Positions 58,028 to 64,000 of a stretch of DNA of 64,000 nt are shown here, piece by piece; position 1 is the stretch's first letter; each line of letters begins with the position of its first letter. Origin of the DNA: Eikenella glucosivorans (lineage in GTDB: Bacteria; Pseudomonadota; Gammaproteobacteria; Burkholderiales; Neisseriaceae). The notes below the pieces were generated by a model. It saw only the letters and a program-made list of their open reading frames with translations. It was not told the origin of the DNA and searched no databases. The stretch is from NCBI RefSeq assembly GCF_016025525.2, contig NZ_JACSGR010000004.1, forward strand, positions 1 through 64,000. Reading direction: 5' to 3'. A program made the position numbers and the translations under genes.

Positions 58028-58873
58028 ATGACCGCCGCCTTCCACCTACGCATCTGCCTCGATTTTATTGAAACCGCATTGCTCAATAGCGGCAGCAAAT
58101 GGCATTCAAGCGAACTCTATGAAGCCCACCAACGCGCTTGGGGCTATCTCCGCTGCCCCAAAAGCGAATGGACGCAAACCCATACCGCACCGCATTATCC
58201 GCCCGGCAGCGGTTTGCCTGCCCTACTCGCAGCACGCAATTTCCTTGCACCTTATGCCGGGGATTATGCCAAAGAGCTGCACGAACCAGCCTTTTCTCAT
58301 GCATTGGCACAATACGATGCCAGATTGCCGGAAGCATTTGCCCAATACCGCCAAATGCGCTTAAACGATATCGGTGCAATCTGGCCGATTACGCCCGAAC
58401 AGCTGGCCGAATTGCAGGCATACCCAGGGTTTGAGACCATTCTGGTAGAAGATTGGTGCGATGAAGCAGAACTGTTCGAACGCGTGCCGATGCAAGCAAT
58501 CGTATTGCAATCACTGGGCTTTTTAGAGGAATACATCCGCCCCTACAGCCGAAGCCATCAAATGTTGTTCGATTATCCCGCCGCTACGCGAGCTTTTTTC
58601 CAAGGCCGGATTTCCTCTGCCGAACTGGCGAAAAAATGCAGGCAGCATTGGCAGCATCAAAGAAACAAATTCAACGGTATCCCTCATCTGCGCCGCCAAG
58701 AAGGGGCCATGGGCTTTTTTCTGTGGGAAGCCGCATGGAATGAAGAATTGGCCGGCCGAGAAGGCGTGCAAGACCCGCCGTTTTTCTATTTTCTCGACAA
58801 TCTCACCAAAATCAATGCCGGCCTTGCCCTGCAATGGCGGGATTATGTTGCACCGTTGTTGAGAGCCGTGTAA
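58028..58873 (+). CDS. Uncharacterised soluble protein
   Basis: 281 aa (MTAAFHLRICLDFIETALLN). Rich in Trp, His and Tyr, predicted helical, no membrane segment or signal. I do not recognise a family. Its place next to the previous gene raises the possibility of a pair (for example an orphan immunity protein), which is conjecture. Confidence 0.65.
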   Translation: MTAAFHLRICLDFIETALLNSGSKWHSSELYEAHQRAWGYLRCPKSEWTQTHTAPHYPPGSGLPALLAARNFLAPYAGDYAKELHEPAFSHALAQYDARLPEAFAQYRQMRLNDIGAIWPITPEQLAELQAYPGFETILVEDWCDEAELFERVPMQAIVLQSLGFLEEYIRPYSRSHQMLFDYPAATRAFFQGRISSAELAKKCRQHWQHQRNKFNGIPHLRRQEGAMGFFLWEAAWNEELAGREGVQDPPFFYFLDNLTKINAGLALQWRDYVAPLLRAV

Positions 58874-58896
58874 ACGCAGCCCGTGCATATCGAAGT

Positions 58897-58959
58897 TTCA
58901 GGTAGCCTGTATCACTGTGCAGGCTACCTGAAATTTATCCGGCACATGTCAGATATAAT
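58897..58959 (+). promoter_or_regulatory. Uptake hairpin plus promoter, SH3 gene 1
   Basis: Inverted uptake sequences (58897-58908, 58921-58932) are followed at once by a perfect -10 TATAAT (58954-58959) within a block conserved ahead of all four tandem genes (TATAATGGCGGCA). Each gene thus seems to carry terminator plus own promoter. Confidence 0.68.
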
Positions 58960-59010
58960 GGCGGCAGGCAACGCTGCCAGATTTCCCCAATTCCAATCAG
59001 GAACAAGCCT

Positions 59011-59550
59011 ATGATTTCCTCTCCAGCCATCCGAGCCGCTGCATTTTCCGTTATGCTGCTGGCGCTGTCTGCCACCGCTGCCGCCCGTGCCAAACCGGGT
59101 GTATGCAATCTGCCCGAACCTGCCGAGCCCACCACCTATTTGGTTACCGACGGCGACGAGAGGGTGAACATCCGTGCCCGGCCCAACACCCGCGCCGCCG
59201 TGCTCGCCGTATTCGACAACTTCGGCGAGACCGACATCCTCGGCAAAAGCGGCGCGTGGTATCGCGTGCGCTTGGTTGTGCGGGGTAGACCGATGAGCGG
59301 TTATGTGCACCAAAGCCAGGTCAGCCTGCGCCGCATCTATACTTCGTACAGCAACGACGGCACGATTATCCAGCGCAGTAAACCAAACAACCATTCCGAA
59401 GAAGAGCAGCGTATCCCCAACTGTAAGCTCGTGATTGAATACCCCGCCAACCGCAAAGGTAACTGGCTCTATGTGGAAGTACCCGGCACCGACGGCAGCC
59501 TCTTCGGCTATGTGCACAAAAGCCAATTGAGACCAAGAGCGGAGTGGTAA
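59011..59550 (+). CDS. Secreted SH3-type protein, tandem copy 1
   Basis: 179 aa. Signal peptide to about ARA, then two SH3b-like repeats: VNIRARPNTRAAVLAVFDNF...GAWYRVRL...GYVHQSQVSLRRIY and IIQRSKPN...GNWLYVEVPG...GYVHKSQLRP. Such domains bind cell wall peptides or other ligands. Here the second conserved Cys (AVCDN in the other three) is Phe, and a Cys appears instead in IPNCKLV. Confidence 0.82.
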   Translation: MISSPAIRAAAFSVMLLALSATAAARAKPGVCNLPEPAEPTTYLVTDGDERVNIRARPNTRAAVLAVFDNFGETDILGKSGAWYRVRLVVRGRPMSGYVHQSQVSLRRIYTSYSNDGTIIQRSKPNNHSEEEQRIPNCKLVIEYPANRKGNWLYVEVPGTDGSLFGYVHKSQLRPRAEW

Positions 59551-59564
59551 ATGCTCAAGGAATT

Positions 59565-59629
59565 TTCAGGTAGCCTGTATCGCTATGCAGGCTACCTGAA
59601 ACTTTATCTGCCACAATATTGGCTATAAT
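59565..59629 (+). promoter_or_regulatory. Uptake hairpin plus promoter, SH3 gene 2
   Basis: Perfect inverted uptake sequences at 59565-59576 and 59589-59600, then -10 TATAAT at 59624-59629 in the same conserved setting. Confidence 0.68.
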
Positions 59630-59684
59630 GGCGGCAGGCCGTGCCGCCACGGATTTTCCCAAGCAAACCTTTCAGGAGCACCCT

Positions 59685-60245
59685 ATGATTTCCTTCCCGC
59701 ATACCCAAACCGTCGCCTTCGCCGCCGTGCTGCTGGCGTTTTCTGCTGCCGCCGCAGCTCATGTTGCCCCCGACAGCTGCGGCCTGCCCGACAGCACGAA
59801 ACCCTCCACCTATCTGGCCACCGACCACGACGGCGAAGGCGTGAACATCCGCGCCCAGCCCAACGCCCGCGCCGCCATCCTCGCCGTGTGCGACAACCAG
59901 GGCGAAGCCGCCATCCTCGGTAAAAGCGGCGCGTGGTACCGCGTGCAGCTGGCCTTGCGCCCGAACCAGCCGCAAGAGCGGCGCCTCATCAGCGGCTATG
60001 TGCACCAAAGCCAGGCCAGTCTGCGCCACACCTACATCGTGCGCAGTGCCGACGGCTCGGCCAACCTGCGCCTGCAAGCCAACAGCCGCGCCGAAGTGCA
60101 GGAACGCCTCCCCAACGGCACGGTGGTAACCGAATATCCTGCCCGCCGCCAGGGCGACTGGCACTATGTCTCGCTCGACGGCAGCGACAGCGAGCTGTTC
60201 GGCTATGTGCACAAAAGCCAGATAAGGCCGAAAGCCGGTCGGTAA
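59685..60245 (+). CDS. Secreted SH3-type protein, tandem copy 2
   Basis: 186 aa; start MISFPHTQTVAFAAVLLAFS at 59685 after GGAGC. Signal peptide, Cys pair (DSCGLPD, AVCDN) that could form a disulfide, two SH3b-like repeats ending GYVHQSQASLRHTYI and GYVHKSQIRPKAGR. Slightly longer loop (LRPNQPQERRL) than copy 1. Confidence 0.82.
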   Translation: MISFPHTQTVAFAAVLLAFSAAAAAHVAPDSCGLPDSTKPSTYLATDHDGEGVNIRAQPNARAAILAVCDNQGEAAILGKSGAWYRVQLALRPNQPQERRLISGYVHQSQASLRHTYIVRSADGSANLRLQANSRAEVQERLPNGTVVTEYPARRQGDWHYVSLDGSDSELFGYVHKSQIRPKAGR

Positions 60246-60259
60246 ACGCTAAAGGAAAT

Positions 60260-60322
60260 TTCAGGTAGCCTGCCATACCATGCCGGCTACCTGAAATTTA
60301 TCCGGCACATGCCAGCTATAAT
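60260..60322 (+). promoter_or_regulatory. Decayed uptake hairpin plus promoter, SH3 gene 3
   Basis: The left arm is a perfect uptake sequence (60260-60271); the right arm has lost its first A (CGGCTACCTGAA). The -10 TATAAT is at 60317-60322. Confidence 0.62.
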
Positions 60323-60373
60323 GGCGGCAGGCAACACCGCCACGGATTTCCCAACTTACTCAGGAGCCAACTC

Positions 60374-60928
60374 ATGATTCCCTCCCCAAGCATCCGAATC
60401 GCCGCCCTCAGCTCCGTGTTGCTGGCGGCTTCCGTTTCTGTCGCCGCCCCTGTCATCCCCGACAGCTGTAACTTGCCTGAACCAGAGCTAGCCACCTATC
60501 TGGTTACCGACCAGGACAGCAAGAGCGAAACGGTAAACATCCGTGCCCAGCCCAATACCCGTGCCGCTGTGCTCGCCGTGTGCGACAACTTCGGCGAGGC
60601 CGCCATCCTCGGCAAAAGCGGCGCGTGGTACCGAGTGCGGCTGGCTGTGAACTGGGATCCGACGCGCATTATCAGCGGCTATGTGCACCAAAGCCAGGTC
60701 AGCCTGCGTCACATTTATACCGTGCACAGCGCCGACGGCTCGGCCATTCTGCGTCTGGAACCGAACAAATATTCCGACAACGAGGGGCGCTTCCCCAATG
60801 GCACGAGGGTGATCGAACGCCCCGCCGGGCGCAAAGGCGATTGGCTTTATGTGGAGCTGCCCGGCAGCGACAGCAACTATTTCGGCTATATGCACAAAAG
60901 CCAGATAAGGCCGAAAGCCGGTCGGTAA
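60374..60928 (+). CDS. Secreted SH3-type protein, tandem copy 3
   Basis: 184 aa starting MIPSPSIRIAALSSVLLAAS. Same plan as copy 2: signal peptide, DSCNLPEPE, VNIRAQPNTRAAVLAVCDNF, two SH3b-like repeats, ending identically in SQIRPKAGR. The shared ends with copy 2 suggest recent duplication or gene conversion. Confidence 0.82.
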   Translation: MIPSPSIRIAALSSVLLAASVSVAAPVIPDSCNLPEPELATYLVTDQDSKSETVNIRAQPNTRAAVLAVCDNFGEAAILGKSGAWYRVRLAVNWDPTRIISGYVHQSQVSLRHIYTVHSADGSAILRLEPNKYSDNEGRFPNGTRVIERPAGRKGDWLYVELPGSDSNYFGYMHKSQIRPKAGR

Positions 60929-60941
60929 ACGCTAAAGAAAA

Positions 60942-61005
60942 TTCAGGTAGCCTGACTCACCCAGCAGGCTACTTGAAATTTATCCGCCGCAATGTTGGCT
61001 ATAAT
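60942..61005 (+). promoter_or_regulatory. Decayed uptake hairpin plus promoter, SH3 gene 4
   Basis: Left arm perfect (60942-60953), right arm with one change (AGGCTACTTGAA, 60966-60977); -10 TATAAT at 61000-61005. Confidence 0.62.
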
Positions 61006-61058
61006 GGCGGCAAGAAACGCTGTTATGGACCCCCTTAATCCAATGCAGGAGCCAACCC

Positions 61059-61631
61059 ATAATTTCCTCCACAATCATCCGAACCGCCGCCCTCAGCGCC
61101 GTGCTGCTGGCGCTGTCTGCTACCGCCGCTGCCCGTGTTCAGCCTGGCGTTTGCAATCTGCCGGAGCCCGACGAGGTCGCCACCTATTTGGTTACCGACG
61201 GCGATGAGGTAGTGAACATCCGCGCCCAACCCAACACCCGCGCTGCCGTGCTTGCTGTGTGTGACAACCAAGGCGAAGCTGCCATCCTCGGCAAAAGCGG
61301 CGCATGGTACCGCGTGCGGCTGGTCTGGTATTCACCCCCGCCGCAGGCGCAGCGGCACGAAATCAGCGGCTATGTGCACCAAAGCCAGGCCAGCCTGCGC
61401 CGTGTTTACATCGTGCACGGCGCCGACGGCTCGGCCAATATACGCCGGAAAGCCGGCAACCGTTCTGGTATGGTAGGGCGTTTCGCCAACGGCACGAGAT
61501 TGATCGAATTCCCCGCCAAGCGTAAAGGCGACTGGCATTTCGTGGGTGTGATTGGAAGATGGAGCGTATTCATTTCCAGTTATTACGGCTATGTGCACAA
61601 AAGCCAGATTAGACCGGAAACGGGGCAATAA
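61059..61631 (+). CDS. Secreted SH3-type protein, tandem copy 4, with ATA in place of ATG
   Basis: 190 codons in frame with the other copies. The codon aligned with their start is ATA (61059-61061), behind the same CAGGAGCCAAC ribosome site. If ATA is not used, the nearest in-frame start is GTG at 61101, giving MLLALSATAAARVQPG, a much shortened signal peptide. The body is intact with both SH3b-like repeats and one 6-residue insertion near the end. It may be a fading copy or weakly expressed. Confidence 0.7.
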   Translation: MISSTIIRTAALSAVLLALSATAAARVQPGVCNLPEPDEVATYLVTDGDEVVNIRAQPNTRAAVLAVCDNQGEAAILGKSGAWYRVRLVWYSPPPQAQRHEISGYVHQSQASLRRVYIVHGADGSANIRRKAGNRSGMVGRFANGTRLIEFPAKRKGDWHFVGVIGRWSVFISSYYGYVHKSQIRPETGQ

Positions 61632-61842
61632 ATGGTGGAGAAAGTTTCAGACAGCCTTCGAGTATTCTGGTAGGAAGAGGCTACCTGAAAATGATAGGCT
61701 GAACATGGATGCCCGACGTTTTCCAAACAATATGCCGGATTGTAGGGCATGAATGCCAAGCTACTGCGGGCACACTAAAGGCTACCTGAAAATTTTCAGG
61801 TAGCCTTTGCTATGCCCGGTTCAAACCGGATTCAAAGCAGCA
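61632..61842. terminator. Intergenic region with inverted uptake pair after znuA
   Basis: Uptake sequences at 61779-61790 and 61795-61806 form a tight hairpin with a 4-base loop; a single copy lies at about 61679-61690. No gene is seen. Confidence 0.72.
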
Positions 61843-62763
61843 CTACTGCTTCATCGCGTTCACCAGCGAGCTGACGTTGTGGCGGAACATCTGCTCGTAG
61901 GTGGCGGCGGGGGCGCCGCGGCTGAGGGCGTCGGAGTAGAGCTTGCCGTTTACGCGGATGCCGGTTTCGCGGGAAATGCGGTCCACCATGCGCGAATCTT
62001 TGATGTTTTCGCTAAAGGCGGCGCGGATGCCCTGGCTGCGGATTTGGCGGATCAGAGCGGAAACCTGGCGGGCAGATGGCTCGGCTTCGGTGCTTACGCC
62101 TTGCGGGGCGATGAATTCCACGCGGTAGCGTTTGCCCAAGTAGTTGAAGGCGTCATGCCCGGTGAGCACTTTGCGGCGGGCGGCGGGCACGCTGTTGAAT
62201 TGGGTTTGCGCCCATTGGTGCATGGCATCGAGGCGGGCTTGGTAGCCGGTGAGGCGCTGCTGATAATAGGCGCGGCCTTGGGGGTCGACCCGGATGAGGG
62301 CGTCGGCCACGTTTTGGGCATAGGTTTTCATCAGCACGGGATCGTTCCACACGTGGGGGTCGAACTGGCCGTGATGGTGGTGGCCGTGGTCATGACCGTG
62401 ATGGTCGTGATCATCGTCGTCGTGGTCGGCGGCCTGCATCGGCTGGATGTTTTTGGTGGCTTCGGCAAAGGGTGTGCCGCTTTGGCGGATGCCGCGCATC
62501 ACGGCGGCCTGCTCGAAGCCCAAGCCGTTTACCAGCACGAGCTTGGCGCTGCGGATGCGGCGCATGTCGCGGCTGGTGAGGTTGTAGGCATGGGCGTCTT
62601 GGTCGGGCCCCACTAGGCTGCTCACGTTCACGCGCTCGCCGCCCACCTGCTTGGCCACGTCGCCCAAAATGCTGAAGCTGGATACGACCTCCAGCGGCGC
62701 GGCATACAGGCTGCCGGAAAAGAGGGCGGCCACGATGCCGAGCTTCCAATGTTTCAATTTCAT
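61843..62763 (-). CDS. znuA: Zinc ABC transporter substrate-binding protein
   Basis: 306 aa with a signal peptide and a cluster A-I metal-binding fold. A long His/Asp-rich loop (DDDDHDHHGHDHGHHHHGQF) at about residues 118-137, plus DAHAYNLTSRD and LTGHDAFNYLGKRY, point to zinc rather than manganese. It captures periplasmic zinc and delivers it to ZnuB. Confidence 0.88.
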   Translation of the reverse strand: MKLKHWKLGIVAALFSGSLYAAPLEVVSSFSILGDVAKQVGGERVNVSSLVGPDQDAHAYNLTSRDMRRIRSAKLVLVNGLGFEQAAVMRGIRQSGTPFAEATKNIQPMQAADHDDDDHDHHGHDHGHHHHGQFDPHVWNDPVLMKTYAQNVADALIRVDPQGRAYYQQRLTGYQARLDAMHQWAQTQFNSVPAARRKVLTGHDAFNYLGKRYRVEFIAPQGVSTEAEPSARQVSALIRQIRSQGIRAAFSENIKDSRMVDRISRETGIRVNGKLYSDALSRGAPAATYEQMFRHNVSSLVNAMKQ

Positions 62764-62820
62764 CTTTTTGCTCCTTTTGATTTGCTTGTATCAACGAGCC
62801 TTCAGGCTCTTCCGTGAGGC

Positions 62821-62850
62821 TACCTGAAAATTTCAGGTAGCCTCCAAAGC
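62821..62850. terminator. Uptake-sequence hairpin between znuB and znuA
   Basis: Facing uptake sequences with almost no loop lie in the 116-bp gap. They could reduce read-through from znuB to znuA or mark separate units; exact ends are within a few bases. Confidence 0.6.
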
Positions 62851-62879
62851 TGGCGGGGTGCAGTTGGGTACACCAAACA

Positions 62880-63752
62880 TCACGCCCGCAAATGCCGCCC
62901 GCGCCACCATTTCGGCAGCATCCCGCCCTCGCGCCCGATAAACAGCGACACGGCATATACGCCGCCCAGGCACAAAATAATCGCCGGGCCGGAGGGGATG
63001 TCCACATGGTAGGAAAACAGCAGCCCGCAGAAGCTGCACGAGAGCGCAATCAGCACCGCGAGCCCGATCAGCCCGCCCATGCTGCGCGCCCACAGCCGCG
63101 CCGTAATCGCCGGCAGCATCATCACCCCCACCGACATCAGCGTGCCGATGGCCTGGAAGCCCGCCACCAGGTTCAGCACCACCAGCATCAGAAACAGCAC
63201 ATGCCACAGCCCGCCGCGCCCGTTTACCGCGCGCAGGAAGAGCGGATCGATACTCTCCAGCATCAACGGGCGGTAGATCACCGCCAGCATCAGCACCGAC
63301 ACCGCGCTCACGCACAGCACCAGCACCAGCGAAGGCGCGTCCACCGCCAGCACCGAGCCGAACAAGAGGTGCAGCAGGTCCACATTGCTGCCGTAGCTGC
63401 TCACCAGCACTACACCCAGCGCCAGGCTGGAGAGGTAAAACGCAGCAAAATTCGCATCTTCCTTCAAATTCGTGTGCCGGCTCACCAGGCCGGCGAGCAG
63501 CGCCATCGCCAGCCCGGCGGCAAAACCGCCTAGGCTCATGGCGGGCAGGCTGAGCGAACCGGCGGCAATATAGCCAGCCGCCGCGCCGGGCAGCACCGCG
63601 TGGCCGAGCGCATCGCCCACCAGGCTCATGCGCCGCATCACCAAAAACACGCCCACCGGCGCCGCACCCACGGCCAGAAACAGCACGGAGGCGAGCGCAT
63701 AGCGCATGAAATCGTCGGCAAAGGGTTCGATGAGGAGCTGGGATAGGGTCAT
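62880..63752 (-). CDS. znuB: Zinc/manganese ABC transporter permease
   Basis: 290 aa, about eight or nine membrane segments of the ABC-3 family: VGAAPVGVFLVMRRMSLVGDALGHAVLPGAAAGYI and GTLMSVGVMMLPAITARLWA (parts). Pairs with ZnuA just downstream. The ATPase gene is not in the window; it may lie further upstream beyond 64000. Confidence 0.88.
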   Translation of the reverse strand: MTLSQLLIEPFADDFMRYALASVLFLAVGAAPVGVFLVMRRMSLVGDALGHAVLPGAAAGYIAAGSLSLPAMSLGGFAAGLAMALLAGLVSRHTNLKEDANFAAFYLSSLALGVVLVSSYGSNVDLLHLLFGSVLAVDAPSLVLVLCVSAVSVLMLAVIYRPLMLESIDPLFLRAVNGRGGLWHVLFLMLVVLNLVAGFQAIGTLMSVGVMMLPAITARLWARSMGGLIGLAVLIALSCSFCGLLFSYHVDIPSGPAIILCLGGVYAVSLFIGREGGMLPKWWRGRHLRA

Positions 63753-63798
63753 GGCGTGTGGTTGGTTTGGGGTGTTGGGTGGAACGGGTTTACGGCTT

Positions 63799-64000
63799 TC
63801 AGGTAGCCTGTTTGGCGGGCGGCTTATCGTTGGCAGTGATTACGCCTTCGCCCACGGCGGTGCCGCCTTCCATAATCCAAAATTCCGTGCCGGGGCGCAG
63901 GGCAGAATAATCCACGCGGCCGGGGTAGAGATAATCCAGCCCGGCTTGCAGCGGCTCGCCGAGCCGGCTGTGTTCAAAGGCGGCAAACACGATGCCGAAC
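63799..64000 (-). CDS. EF-Tu C-terminal-like small protein (partial)
   Basis: The frame is open to the right edge, so the N-terminus is missing. The visible end RPGTEFWIMEGGTAVGEGVIT resembles the last beta strands of EF-Tu domain III (FAIREGGRTVGAGVV) and the family of small proteins related to it. Not the expected ZnuC ATPase. An uptake sequence overlaps the 3' end (about 63799-63810). Confidence 0.65.
   Translation of the reverse strand, partial: FGIVFAAFEHSRLGEPLQAGLDYLYPGRVDYSALRPGTEFWIMEGGTAVGEGVITANDKPPAKQAT

Noticed and set aside
62345..62430. GTGGTGGTGATGGTC-type repeats
   Set aside because: They encode the His-rich metal loop of ZnuA on the minus strand and are explained by that.
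1..64000. CRISPR array, tRNA or rRNA genes
   Set aside because: No regularly spaced repeats, cloverleaf candidates or rRNA blocks were found by reading both strands; a dedicated tRNA scan was not possible.

Overview
The window is chromosomal DNA of an Eikenella species (Neisseriaceae, Betaproteobacteria). The clearest sign is the 12-base DNA uptake sequence AGGCTACCTGAA, the dialect described for Eikenella corrodens. It occurs dozens of times on both strands, often as inverted pairs at gene ends. Housekeeping proteins (LolCD, L28/L33, DapE, UbiB, IlvD, XseA, ZnuAB) fit this family.

Layout. 1-6441 is host: the start of a probable IS transposase, lolD-lolC, rpmG-rpmB, an olsB-olsA-like ornithine-lipid pair, a Correia-like repeat and dapE. 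6442-43860 is one apparently complete Mu-type transposable prophage of 37,419 bp. It begins TGAA, ends TTCA and is flanked by a 6-bp duplication GTTATA; it inserted 40 bp upstream of the dapE start codon. 43861-64000 is host again: an NlpC/P60 protein, ubiB, sdaA, a small HMA-like gene, xseA, a DUF2799 lipoprotein, dcuB, a vapC remnant, nhaC, ilvD, two uncharacterised genes, four tandem paralogues encoding secreted SH3-type proteins, znuA and znuB.

The prophage is mosaic. The transposition core is Mu-like (MuA D-D-35-E transposase, MuB ATPase, Mor activator, GemA-type gp16), the head is Mu-like (gpI/Z, T, gp26-29, F, G), and the contractile tail is P2-like (sheath FI, tube FII, E/E', T, U, X, D, V, W, J, I, fibre). 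Its order is unusual: the lysis-terminase-portal-F-G block lies on the minus strand to the left of the repressor, while protease, capsid and tail genes lie on the plus strand to the right of Mor. The repressor shares a minus-strand unit with a secreted nuclease. A Com-like zinc finger overlaps the start of a D12 adenine methylase at the right end.

The most interesting signal is a repeated leader element. Four full copies (one on the minus strand) and one degenerate copy stand exactly at the head of each late transcription unit. Each has a palindromic AAAACGTTTT box, then AAAAGACC (ACAAGACC in one copy), then two stem-loops whose paired bases change together between copies. This looks like a co-regulated late-promoter and RNA-leader system that joins the divergent late operons into one regulon. 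Other items worth a look are a predicted -2/+1 frameshift in the tail chaperone gene, a reverse-strand moron inside the tail operon, lysogeny-linked nuclease expression in a naturally transformable host, and a tandem gene family whose last member has lost its ATG.
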